Program-made: the position numbers and the translations under genes
Shown here: one piece after another, positions 53,901 to 60,185 of the stretch
How the letters are laid out: every line of letters begins with the position of its first letter
Numbering within the stretch: the stretch's first letter is position 1
Assembly (NCBI GenBank): GCA_039566865.1
Contig: CM076949.1
Location: 4,555,501-4,619,500 of the forward strand
DNA length: 64,000 nt
Origin: Aurelia coerulea
Lineage: Eukaryota > Cnidaria > Scyphozoa > Semaeostomeae > Ulmaridae
Direction: 5' to 3'
Notes under the pieces: model-generated
What the model was told of the DNA's origin: nothing
Databases searched by the model: none
Seen by the model: only the letters and a program-made list of their open reading frames with translations

Positions 53901-55029
53901 TTATAGCTCTTAAAACAAATGGATAAGCCACAAAAATTTTGTTCATATGTTCAAACTATGCCCAAAAAATTATTGGGAGATGCATTCTAAGCCAAAGTAA
54001 AGGATCTTTCTTCAAAAATTCTCCTCGTGCTCTGATTCATAGGATAACTGTCACAAAACGATCAAGGTTTCCTTGTCGCTAAACATGATATTTGGGAGTT
54101 GCATTCTAAGCCAAAGTAAAGGGGTGTAGCCCCAAAAATTTCCCCAGAAAAGAAAATTTGTACATATATATTCCTGTTCGTCTTTCTTTTTGTTCATCTG
54201 GATATCTATTTGATATAACTCTATTTCGTCTATTTCACAATGAAGTTTTGATTTCGAAATGTATCTAATTTAGGAAAGTTGTTTTCAATTATGGCGTTGA
54301 TGCCACTGTATCACTGTGCTGTGTTATCTACGTTTTTAGCTCTAATACAGTGAATTTTTGATAGCTTCTGCTGCTTTCTTTGCAATGTAAGATTCTATAA
54401 GAAAAATCCGACCTACCAATTCTTTATCTTGTGCATTTGAAGGGAGCAAAAAATCTAAAATACCCCAGTCAAATCGAAGTTGCACACAATGTCAACAAAG
54501 AGCAGCATAAGAATGAGATTTTTATCTTGCTAAGAAACGATGCTGTGTCTGAGCGATTTCTTTGTCCTATTTATAGAGGAGCCTATTTACAATCGCACAC
54601 TTGCTTATGCTTCGTTTCTTCGTTTGCCTAGTTTGCCACACATTGCGGTGATAGTAACGTGTAACGTTCGGCTGTTCTATTCTGGCACCCTGGAATCCAG
54701 GGTCTGGATGCCAGCCAGAGCCTCCTATCTCCTAACACTTTCATATATCATAGGTATCACTGTTATCCACGTTTTTAGCTCTAAAACAGTGAATTTTTGA
54801 TAGCTTCCGCTGCTTTCTTTCCTATTATAAACAAAGGGGGCTAGGCCTCCTGTCGTGTCTAGTTGTATACATTACACTACGATTTCTACTTCACACAAAA
54901 TACGGATATGTTAAAGAATAATATCCAAATTCAAATATTATCTGTAGCTTTGTATTTATTTTCATAAAGTCTTATCATCGAAATGATTCGCTTACCATTC
55001 ACGAAAAATACCAGTTCTGAAGAAGCCAT
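32702..55029 (-). CDS. XDH: Xanthine dehydrogenase, complete gene (9 exons)
   Basis: The nine exons join without a frame break to 1452 aa. The enzyme oxidises hypoxanthine to xanthine to urate in the cytosol, passing electrons from molybdenum through two 2Fe-2S clusters to FAD and NAD+. Cluster ligands C43, C48, C51, C73 and C113, C116, C148, C150 sit at the same numbers as in human XDH. The FAD domain shows [15 protein letters not shown] and FYTGYRK. The molybdenum domain has GGGFGGKE (E927), TAFRGFGG (R1037) and KAVGEPP (E1384), equivalent to mammalian E802, R880 and E1261, which marks XDH rather than aldehyde oxidase. The linker between Fe-S and FAD domains (about 165-300) is roughly 100-125 residues longer than in mammals and low-complexity. 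ATTAAA at 32635-32640 may be the polyadenylation signal. Confidence 0.95.
33077..33261 (+). mobile_element. 5'-truncated retroposon, 13-bp TSD
   Basis: AAAATTCATTAAA occurs on both sides, and the insert ends in an A-rich tail (ATATAAAAAAAAAG). The body contains GTAGATTGTAGG like 38350-38515. This is target-primed reverse transcription style. Confidence 0.75.
33505..33712 (+). repeat. Retroposon 3' end with hairpin, second copy
   Basis: Hairpin CCCAAG..CTTGGG, body similar to 1560-1703, tail of AATTGAATTTAATTTAATTG. Interrupts the foldback at 33058-33866. Confidence 0.65.
33955..34700. repeat. Repeat family E-related copy in XDH intron 8
   Basis: Shares AAAAGGCCGATCTTCAAATT, TTAGGGCTGCCTGATTTTGA and AGCACTGACGATTACC with 27870-28430. 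Confidence 0.55.
34785..35015 (-). CDS. XDH: XDH exon 8
   Basis: Begins after a less common AAG acceptor (TTTGAAG). Encodes [20 protein letters not shown] and [14 protein letters not shown]; donor AGTG/GTACGT. Confidence 0.93.
35095..35400. repeat. Possible diverged CCCGGGG-like element
   Basis: It begins GGTGGGGGGGGG and GTGTATAAC and ends with TACCTCCCCGCAGC, flanked by GAGATCTG / GAAGATCTG. Interior has GGGTCCCC and GGGTAGGC units. The termini do not match the CCCGGGG consensus, so membership is uncertain. Confidence 0.35.
35490..36055. repeat. Repeat family G, inverted pair
   Basis: ATCTATCTTCTTTGCCATGA..AAGTATGGCCGATTTCA is mirrored by TGAAATAGGCCATACTTA..ATAGAAGATTG. Related to 16290-16620. 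Lies in XDH intron 7. Confidence 0.6.
36193..36639 (-). CDS. XDH: XDH exon 7
   Basis: 149 codons. Encodes [20 protein letters not shown] and EIDCLTG. Acceptor TTTTTCAG, donor ACAG/GTAATC. Confidence 0.95.
36918..37690. mobile_element. TA-flanked TIR element (CAGGGYGTCCCA), 773 bp
   Basis: The left end CAGGGCGTCCCAAAAAACAT is mirrored at the right (ATGTTTTTTGGGACACCCTG), and TA flanks each side. This is the Tc1/mariner-like layout without a transposase frame. It lies in XDH intron 6. Confidence 0.8.
37693..38330. repeat. Repeat family E copy split by a foldback
   Basis: GATCCTCTTGGGGGGATGA and CAGGGGGATTCCGTCCTCC correspond to the core of 4565-5230, but are separated here by the 37773-38023 foldback. 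Confidence 0.65.
37773..38023. mobile_element. Foldback MITE with internal TTTCAAAATGTGCCGG repeats
   Basis: Termini AGACTGCGTTCAC / GTGAACGCAGTCT. The interior repeats TTTTCAAAAT(G/C)TGCCGG or its complement about eight times in both orientations. Confidence 0.85.
38350..38515 (+). repeat. Retroposon 3' fragment with (GTAGATT)n tail
   Basis: Ends GTAGATTGTAGATTGTAG and shares GTGTAGT/GTTGTAGTGTG text with 33077-33261. Confidence 0.5.
39105..39500. mobile_element. TCCGAA-rich foldback-like element
   Basis: About ten TCCGAA/TTCGGA hexamers in both orientations lie between CCCATTTCC (left) and GGAAATGG (right). It overlaps the end of XDH intron 6. Same structural style as 37773-38023. Confidence 0.55.
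39525..39821 (-). CDS. XDH: XDH exon 6
   Basis: Acceptor AACACCAG, donor GGAG/GTACAT. Encodes [13 protein letters not shown] and [17 protein letters not shown]. Confidence 0.95.
39885..39955. repeat. Short tandem repeat (GTCATATGTCAAAGGACAAA)
   Basis: About three imperfect units of 20-23 bp just before XDH exon 6. A related stretch is at 53295-53350. Confidence 0.6.
40397..40697 (-). CDS. XDH: XDH exon 5
   Basis: Acceptor TTTTTCAG, donor CAAG/GTAAGT. Encodes [14 protein letters not shown] and [15 protein letters not shown]. Confidence 0.95.
40733..41015. repeat. Foldback family A, partial
   Basis: CATAGGTTCCAAATCTTTG, GGTGGTGTAAAACTC and the CATCCACAAACCATGG segment match 28546-29075. In XDH intron 4. 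Confidence 0.7.
41030..41225 (+). repeat. tRNA-derived SINE, copy 3
   Basis: CCAGTGGTGTAATCCA, GTAGCCAGAACAGCTAGGCG, TTAGCGTCACGACAGGAGGT: the same order as 3338-3520 and 18455-18660. Confidence 0.7.
41330..41487. mobile_element. CCCGGGG-type element, right-end fragment
   Basis: Read on the minus strand it gives GGAGGGAGGGTACTTGACTT, then the subterminal box GTACGGGGGTGTGCCATC. The interior has four GTTTAAGGTC-like units. The left end is not recognisable. Confidence 0.6.
41630..42106 (-). CDS. XDH: XDH exon 4
   Basis: Phase 0 at both ends, 159 codons. Encodes [13 protein letters not shown] and [13 protein letters not shown]. Confidence 0.95.
42245..42445. mobile_element. Foldback MITE in XDH intron 3
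   Basis: Inverted arms: TTAAACCCATCAACGCAA, ACACCGAAATCAGTAGGAA, AACTCCTGTAAAAG and their complements. The left arm also occurs at 8455-9110. Confidence 0.8.
42778..42925. mobile_element. Foldback MITE, about 148 bp
   Basis: Arms GGTCTGTTTCATCCAGCAT and TGTTGATGTTCCTTTGTTG are mirrored around GGGCCATG. Confidence 0.85.
43030..43205. repeat. Tandem GTCAAAACTAAAACTT repeat
   Basis: Six or so units of about 27-30 bp, GTATGTCAAAACTAAAACTT; the inverse array is at 45478-45552. Confidence 0.8.
43561..44590. mobile_element. TA-flanked TIR element with three 216-bp internal units
   Basis: TIRs of at least 170 bp start CAGGGTGTCCCAAAAAAA, with TA on both sides. Between them are three near-identical direct units (starting 43730, 43946, 44162). 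Each unit itself has inverted ends CTTACTATTTTGCAGCGATA / TATCGCTGCAAAATAGTAAG. No transposase. Confidence 0.88.
44610..44698. mobile_element. CCCGGGG-type element, right-end fragment of the 21511 type
   Basis: GGTATAAGGAACGGGTATGT, GATGGCAAGTCCCCGACC, TGGTCAAGTGCCCCCC and CCCCGGG match element 4 and supply the end it lacks. Confidence 0.75.
45178..45473. mobile_element. TA-flanked TIR element, short copy
   Basis: CAGGGTGTCCGAAAAG at the left, CTTTGGGACATCCTG at the right, TA on both sides. The body matches the outer parts of 43561-44590 with no internal units. Confidence 0.8.
45734..47730 (-). CDS. XDH: XDH exon 3: rest of Fe-S, linker, FAD domain, start of Moco domain
   Basis: An unusually large 1997-bp exon, acceptor ATTGCAG, donor AAAGAG/GTTCAT. 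Contains [12 protein letters not shown], the extended acidic/Ser-rich linker with a Cys cluster (CGGNTGCCGG), [33 protein letters not shown] and [20 protein letters not shown]. Confidence 0.95.
47930..48440. repeat. Foldback family A, full copy in XDH intron 2
   Basis: AGCATAGGTTCCAAATCTTT to ATGAAGATTTTGAGCCTACG; body as 28546-29075. Confidence 0.75.
48458..48502. repeat. (GTT)n microsatellite
   Basis: GTTGTTGCTGTTGTTGTTGC and further GTT units. Confidence 0.85.
48811..49131 (-). CDS. XDH: XDH exon 2: both Fe-S domains begin
   Basis: Acceptor TTCAACAG, donor CCCAG/GTTAGA. Encodes [17 protein letters not shown] and QCGFCTPG, covering six of the eight cluster cysteines. Confidence 0.95.
49132..49958. 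other. XDH intron 1, first part
   Basis: No repeat or exon recognised; a GC-rich patch around 49265-49460. Confidence 0.4.
49960..50112. mobile_element. TA-flanked TIR element, left half only
   Basis: CAGGGTGTCCCAAAAAAATT, TTTGTCTGAAGATTGTGACA and CGTTGAAAAATGA match 43561 onward; the right half is missing. Confidence 0.75.
50113..51195. repeat. Repeat family F, inverted and interrupted copy
   Basis: Complement of 5466-5862: TTCTTAAAATTATCAGA..., ACTACCTGTGCCCTCG, GTACTGGAGTTTC, then after the Harbinger-like insertion TATGGGCAGTTTCTTA. Confidence 0.7.
50407..51161. mobile_element. PIF/Harbinger-like remnant with two divergent exons
   Basis: TIR GCCTGGTTTCCAT(T/A)TGATCG; flanks TAA and TTT are a poor 3-bp TSD. 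It splits repeat family F. Arms are rich in GGACGATC units. Minus strand, from ATG near 50961: [13 protein letters not shown], then [14 protein letters not shown], resembling the N-terminus of Harbinger transposases (R.FWV...Q.R...G.Y). Plus strand, ATG near 50709: [20 protein letters not shown] then CLYNP, resembling the start of a MADF/Myb-like partner protein. Both lack their remaining exons, so this is a deletion derivative. Confidence 0.6.
51200..51760. other. XDH intron 1, no feature recognised
   Basis: AT-rich. A phrase TTTCTTTGTCCTATTTATAGA recurs near 54560. Confidence 0.4.
51762..51950. mobile_element. Foldback MITE (GATTACATGAGA type)
   Basis: GATTACATGAGAAATTTTCA at the left is mirrored by ACTCTCATGTAATC at the right. 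The interior has repeated CAGCCCT/AGGGCTG and CCTC(C)TCGAGGAGG. Confidence 0.75.
52236..52305 (+). pseudogene. tRNA-Met(CAT)-like pseudogene
   Basis: GGCGCAGTAGGTAGCACGTC, ATAATCTGAAGATCGTGAG and TTCGATCCTCACATGGGGCA follow a metazoan elongator tRNA-Met closely, including intact A and B boxes. About six bases are missing in the anticodon arm between CGTC and ATAATC, and the 5' acceptor strand no longer pairs. It is a decayed tRNA gene or a tRNA-derived insertion. Confidence 0.7.
52555..52603. mobile_element. Short palindrome (GAGCGAAATGA)
   Basis: GTGAGCGAAATGATGTCAT is mirrored by ATGACGTCATTTCGCTCAT with a 6-bp centre. Confidence 0.75.
52888..53263. mobile_element. CCCGGGG-ended element 6
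   Basis: CCCGGGGGAGGGCACTCATA at 52892 and CCTACCCCCCGGG at the right. The 8-bp ATCACAGT lies on both sides (52880-52887, 53264-53271), offset from the C/G core by 3-4 bases. The interior has CTCCGGGACA(G/A)G and CAGGGTAT units. In XDH intron 1. Confidence 0.75.
53295..53350. repeat. Short tandem GTC(A/G)AAGGACAAAGGTCT
   Basis: Two to three units, similar to 39885-39955. Confidence 0.55.
53488..53906 (+). pseudogene. Penelope-like element fragment: RT thumb and GIY-YIG endonuclease
   Basis: One frame near 53490 reads [16 protein letters not shown], the end of the Penelope reverse transcriptase. In a shifted frame it continues [18 protein letters not shown], the GIY-YIG nuclease with its Cys pair, then HRI..HF..HDF and [14 protein letters not shown], typical of Penelope-like elements. 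A frameshift separates the parts and the 5' two thirds are missing. Dead element in XDH intron 1. Confidence 0.8.
53930..54150. repeat. Repeat family H (GCATTCTAAGCCAAAGTAAAG)
   Basis: GCATTCTAAGCCAAAGTAAA occurs twice here. A related copy is at 55960-56130 (GCCTTCTGAGCCAAAATAAA, GATACATTCTACGCTAAAGT). Confidence 0.6.
54240..54840. repeat. Direct duplication near XDH exon 1
   Basis: CTACGTTTTTAGCTCTAATA then CAGTGAATTTTTGATAGCTT and TGCTGCTTTCTTT at 54320-54385 recur at 54758-54823. Confidence 0.65.
54996..55029 (-). CDS. XDH: XDH exon 1
   Basis: 34 bp, ATG to AATG/GTAAGC, encoding [11 protein letters not shown] plus the first base of Gly12. It matches the usual XDH start (LVFFVNG). An inverted near-copy lies at 61705-61738. 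Confidence 0.9.
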
Positions 55030-55148
55030 GTTCTGAGTGTAAACAACCACTCTGTTTCTGTTTGTGCTTGTCAGAAATCCCAATTCTCTCGTCGCCACAA
55101 GATGCGTCAATACGTAATAGAAACACAGCCCCCGTCTTTAGCATTTTT

Positions 55149-55159
55149 TTGTTTTTTAT
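55149..55159 (-). promoter_or_regulatory. Candidate XDH TATA box
   Basis: On the minus strand GTATAAAAAAC lies about 120 bp upstream of the XDH ATG, a suitable distance for a short 5' UTR. No other promoter element is obvious. A LINE fragment begins only about 15 bp further upstream, so the core promoter abuts a transposon. Confidence 0.35.
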
Positions 55160-55615
55160 ACAACAACCATAAACATGCCAAAAAAATATATGTACTTAAG
55201 TAGAAAAGTTGCGAGTGCAATATTCAGAGGAATAGCAGGGATTTTAGATCCCACCCCAAGAAAACCATATTGGGGTAGGATATGGAGATGTAAATTTTGC
55301 CTGGAAAAAGATCAGTCGACAAGACATTATATATTACACTGTCCAGGCACGGACAACCTTTTCAGAGATAAAGAAGAAAGAGAAGAAACCTTCACATTAT
55401 TACAAACGCTGGAAGGAACTACGAAAGAAATGAAAGAAATGGGAAGGAAAATAAAGAAGATATTTCAGGAAATAAACAAACAATGAAAAAAAAAGAAAAA
55501 CAAAAGACGAAGGACAAAGCAAACAATAACTATCCAGCACGCTGGTTGGCCACAAAGCCGGCCTCCTGTGCCCTTGTGTATTGACCAAGGATTAGAATCG
55601 TATAATAATAATAAT
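55160..55615 (+). pseudogene. LINE ORF2 3' fragment with (AAT)n tail
   Basis: A 5'-truncated insertion. The frame reads YLSRKVASAIFRGIAGILD, then a CCHC knuckle starting CKFCLEKDQSTRHYILHC, the usual C-terminus of a LINE ORF2. After the stop comes a purine-rich 3' region and ATAATAATAATAAT. It sits directly upstream of the XDH promoter. Confidence 0.7.
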
Positions 55616-55673
55616 GCCAGTTTTACAGGTTTTTCATTACAAAGTCCAACTTTGTAATCTAAGAGGGGGCTCC

Positions 55674-55727
55674 AGGTCAGTCAGAAAGTCGGAAAGAAAG
55701 TCAGAAAGAAAGTCAGAAAGTAAGTCC
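55674..55727. repeat. Tandem GTCAGAAA repeat
   Basis: About six units of GTCAGAAA/GTCGGAAA, AAGTCAGAAAGAAAGTCAGA. Confidence 0.8.
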
Positions 55728-55959
55728 GTCATAAACGTTTTATTTCCCGCGATCCTAAAGCAACATTTGACGTCGGCTTATTTCATGTTAGACAGATTTG
55801 ACACCATAAGATGAATAAATCACCATGATGTTTACCCTGGCACAACAACAAATTTACCCAGAATTGGCACGTTCTTGACTTCATTAGCAGCTTAATTATG
55901 CTAAAAGGAGATCATGTAATTGAATTGTGTTGTCAATGCTTCCCTTTGGCACTGGTAAA

Positions 55960-56130
55960 TATGTATGGAACCATGGGATGCCTTCTGAGCCAAAATAAAG
56001 GTTGCTTCTTAAAAAATTTTTCTCGTGCTCCAAGATACTTCGTTATTGTCACGGAACTATCAAGGTTTTCTTGTCCCTAATGGCAAACATGATATTGGAA
56101 GATACATTCTACGCTAAAGTAAATGGAGTG
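55960..56130. repeat. Repeat family H, second copy
   Basis: Matches 53960-54150: CTCGTGCTC, ATTGTCACGGAACTATCAAG, AACATGATATTGG. Confidence 0.55.
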
Positions 56131-56177
56131 CCCCATTTTAATGCCCCCCCACTTAGGGCCTGTTTACATGAGGTGGG

Positions 56178-56568
56178 CCCGGGGGGTCTACCTTGGAGAA
56201 AAACAACGGGGATGTGCCTGCCAGAACAAAATTTTATGACCCTGTCCTGGAATAAAATTCTGAAAACATAATACCTGTCCTGGAATAAGATCGGTGAAAT
56301 TGATGGTTCTCATGAAAATGATATTACAAAAAGTACTTTTCGCTAATTGCTAACTATACTAACATTTTAATTTAATAAGTTCATGAATTGGAGTACCTTT
56401 TTAAATGATGATCTGATCTGTCCTGGAAAAAGTAGCTCTAAAGGATACAACGGTCCCGGAATAAAGGTGCAAAAGGTATAATCCTGTCCCGGAATTTTCA
56501 GCCCAAAATGACACCCCTATTGGCAGGCACATCCCTGGGTGGTCATTGTATTAAGTAGACCCCCCGGG
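56178..56568. mobile_element. CCCGGGG-ended element 7, TSD GAGGTGG(G/A)
   Basis: CCCGGGGGGTCTACCTTGG at the left, AGTAGACCCCCCGGG at the right. GAGGTGGG (56170-56177) and GAGGTGGA (56569-56576) differ by one base. Subterminal GGGGATGTGCCTGCCA / GGGATGTGCCTGCCAA; interior CCTGTCCTGGAATAA units. Confidence 0.88.
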
Positions 56569-56686
56569 GAGGTGGACCAGCCCACCAAAGTCGTCTGGCT
56601 CACCTGAGTCAGATCTGTGTCTTCAGTACAGTCCTTTGTTAATCTGTAATTGCATTTACATGGAGGGTGGGCCAGCCCACTAGAGT

Positions 56687-56786
56687 TAGCCTGTGTGCAG
56701 CCTCAACTTCAACTCCTCCTCAAAGGAAAAGTTTTAGTCTACTTTTAGTTATTAAACTACTAGGAGTTGAGGCTGCACGCAGGCTA
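56687..56786. mobile_element. hAT-like MITE, 100 bp, TSD ACTAGAGT
   Basis: TAGCCTGTGTGCAGCCTCAA and its inverse, flanked by ACTAGAGT at 56679-56686 and 56787-56794. Confidence 0.88.
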
Positions 56787-57430
56787 ACTAGAGTGAGATC
56801 CGTGAGAAAGGCTGGTGGGCTCCGAGTCAGGTGGGATGAGAATTGTACATGTAAACATGATCAGGTGGGCCAGCTCACCGAGGTGGGCTGAGAGTCTCCG
56901 TTATGCGCATGCTTAAATAAATAATTTTGGCACCAAACAATTTCTAGCAACAAATCAACAATGGCCAACTGAATCAACAACAACTCCTCGAATTCGAACT
57001 TGAAATAAAGAAACACGAACAGAAATGAAGAAAATTTCGTCAAAAAGAAGCCATGTAAGTGGACGTCTGAAATGGTTGTCTTTCGAAGGAAACTATTTCG
57101 TTTTCTCATCTGAGATGCAACGAACCTTCCATCGGATACTTTTGATAAATCGCCCATAAAATCAAAATTTCTTGTAACTGAAGTACAAGAGCGATTATTC
57201 CGGACAACTTTGCAATCAGCAACGGAACTTTTGCGCCATTTTAGTAAAAAATTAATTGCTCGCAACCAAAGTTTATGTTTTGTTTGTTTGTGGCGTGTGG
57301 CACGTGGCACCCAAATTATGGCACGAAAAAGAGGCTAGCCTGCCTGAGTGGGATGAAACTCTTTTCATGTAACCATGAAAATCACAGCCCACTTGGTGGG
57401 TGTAAACAGACCCTCAATACACCAATTCAA

Positions 57431-57836
57431 TATACAACCTCGTTTTGGAAAATATTCAAAATTCTTTGATACGAAAGTTTAGAGGCCGAATTCGGATTTA
57501 GCACTCAAACTTTAGTCTAACTGCAAGTTTTTATGTTGCTATCGGTAGTAATTTTGACTTTATGGCGATGCAAAGTTTGAAAACCTGTAAGGGATTTGAC
57601 TGTGAAAATGACTCAGGGTGTAAAGTTTCACCCTGAACGATTTTTCACTGTCAAATCCCTTATAAGTTTTTAAACTTTATATCGCCATAAAATCAACATC
57701 ACAATCGCCAGCAGTTCAAAAACACGAAACTAGACTTAAGTTTGGGTGCTAAATCCGAATCTGGGCTTGACATTTTCATATGAACAATAGAAAGAAATTT
57801 TGATATATTTCCAAAACGAGGCTGCTATATTGAAGA
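57431..57836. mobile_element. Foldback, about 405 bp, complete copy
   Basis: CAATATACAACCTCGTTTTG is mirrored by CAAAACGAGGCTGCTATATTG (first 20 bases compared). Arms carry CGGATTTAGCACTCAAACTT and GGGATTTGACTGTGAAA. Same family as 33058-33866. Confidence 0.85.
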
Positions 57837-57839
57837 GTG

Positions 57840-60185
57840 CCTCTGTCCGTAGCAGCACGCATTTTTTTCTTCTATTTTTAAACTAAATCGCTATATTTGT
57901 CTTCTAGGGGGACAATAAGACGCCAGCACGCCCACCCCCTATTCATTTTGCTACACAATCAATAAAACAGCACTTTTCAAAGGTATGCAAGTTATCAAAT
58001 ATAAAAGGGTATGTTTCAGCTTTTAAAGGCATACAGTAAAAATCGGACCCTGGGACCCTAGGACTCTGGGACTCTTAAGTGCCAATGTGAGATAACATGC
58101 AAGATAGGACCCTTAACACCGGAGGGTCATCACCCTCAAAAGAAAAGGAAATGCTAATTTGTTCTTGTATTTTCACTATCATTACTTTTATTTTTGTCGT
58201 CATCATATTATAGATCAAGAGTTCTAAGATATAATTTTTTCCTTTCACGAGGCATGATTTAAAACGATCGAAAAGCGAGCTGCGTGTGCTCATATGCTAG
58301 CATACCGATAAAAAAAGCAAATGAATATTTATGGTAGAAGGATGCCATTATTGCTATGTTTTTGATTGCCATGATTTTCTATGGTGGCCCTTTTAACTTT
58401 AAAATTCCATGCCATTCTATTTTTGTTTGGGAGATGCACTGAAATAGATGAGAGGTTTCTCGGCATTACACACATGGATGCGATGGAGGAAGACATACAA
58501 TTTAAGCAAGCTCGAGTCACCAACAAAACGGCAAAAAGATTGCTTTTACCGTTCCCCAGCAATAAAACGGGTCTATATGATCCATCTGCCTCAAGATTCA
58601 TGTGTTCATCTGCTCTCTCCTTCTTTAGGCGCATTTTAAAAAACAGGTAGGCCTAACGAAATAAGTTGTGGCGGGTGCTGGATTGCTTGCAGTGTAGACT
58701 TGCCCCATGTCTATCTCTTCCATCCATCTACTGTTCTCTTTGCGGTAGAGCCTGGATCCGCCATTTCCTGGATCTCTCGAGCTCTTTGGACGGAATGTTG
58801 GAATGGCAACAGTTTCGATTATAAGAGAGCAGATGAACACAGAAGAAGAGCAAACATGGTGGTTTTATCATTTAATTGATGCTAAGCATGCTTTAGTTAA
58901 CTGTTCGAATCTATTTTTAGAATATACAAGAAAACATTCAAGAATGTGAACTACCTGTTAATGACGTTAAGTGAGTGCTGCTCAGAAGAATAGTCTGCCA
59001 ACGTTAGAGGGGGGGGGGGGCGGTTACTGACTACCATTCATAAGCAGCTATTTGCCCCCCCCCCCTATAAGGGCGGATTTTACAAGGGAAGATTCGAGTT
59101 AAAGTACAATTCCAAAAATTGGGTAATTATCTGCAAGAAATCTCATGTAAATGATGTCTGTTGACAGTTGATCGGATAGCTGTCTGAAGTTTGTCGAAAC
59201 CTATTTTGGTGGGGCCCCCCTAGAAGATTTTTTCTGATAACCCTGCTATGAGGAAATCTATGGCAATGAAATTTTAGTACCCTTTGCAGCTAGGTATTTC
59301 GCTACTACTCCGTGATTGACCGTGTCAAAATCGCAAAATTCTCGAATCACAATTTCGTGAAAAAGGTAGCAAAATTGCAGTACTTTACGAATTTCTTTTG
59401 CAAACAAGTGTTACTTCATGTATTTTATCATAATTCTCATGTTTAAATGGAAATTGTGCTGCAAAATTGACTAATCGCATTTTACCTAGCCTGCGTCTGA
59501 TTTTGGCCAATTTTCCGACATGTTTTCCGCTTTTTCTTGATCATAATCATACAAAGAAAATGATGGCTAATAATTTTGAGTTACTTTCTTTATTTCTACA
59601 AAGTACATGCATGGAGCTATTTGCACCACTATAAACATAAAATTGCGATTTTTAATGGCGACCTAAATCTAAGCAGTCCAAGAAGCAGTAATGTGAGATA
59701 TTCAATTCTATCTTGAAGAACTTTGTTATGACATTACGAGAGGAAGAAATCAATATTTCTTGATGCGAGTTTGGACCAGCTTGGACCTGAAGAACCGGAT
59801 GCGGGTGCATGCAAAGCAATCCTTCTTCTTTTGGCAATCATCCTATCCTCAGTCTGTGCTTCAAGATTTGTGCATTGTTTGATTTTGAAGCAATGAGAAC
59901 CAGCTGTTGAATGTAGCCATAATTGTTTTGGTTGCCAAAGGAACTCTCCAGGTAGAAATACCTTTCGAATGACGCATTGCAGATATTGTTTTTTATCAAT
60001 TTGGTTTTATCCAATCACAAACACCTCCTCCCAGAAAGTCAGCAATTTTGCTGCGCAGGTTTAGCGAAGCCACATACATAATCAACGATTGGCAATTTGT
60101 CGCATCTAAATGTACGCTGCGCTACGCTCGCTGCAATAAACAATCCAATATCTATCTCAAGTTGCACGTCTCTTCTCTTGAGTTA
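57840..60185. other. No gene recognised
   Basis: Contains GGGACCCTAGGACTCTGGGA-type short repeats near 58045 and a G-run/C-run pair (59007-59070). Overlapping short frames on both strands at 58329-58650 end near a possible donor CAG/GTAGGC, but nothing confirms a gene. Confidence 0.4.

Larger units (their letters stand above)
56149..57408. mobile_element. Foldback-like element (TGTTTACATGAGG), twice nested
   Basis: It starts GGGCCTGTTTACATGAGGTG and ends GGTGTAAACAGACCCT. Between are many GGTGGGC/GCCCACC and TTTACATG units in both orientations. It has been hit by a CCCGGGG element (56178-56568) and a hAT-like MITE (56687-56786). Confidence 0.6.

Noticed and set aside
32702..55029. Aldehyde oxidase instead of XDH
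   Set aside because: The XDH-type E927 in GGFGGKE, R1037 in TAFRGF and the FxxGYRK FAD-domain motif are all present.
56861..57310. 149-aa minus-strand frame
   Set aside because: Lies within the twice-nested foldback 56149-57408 and reads its repeat sequence.
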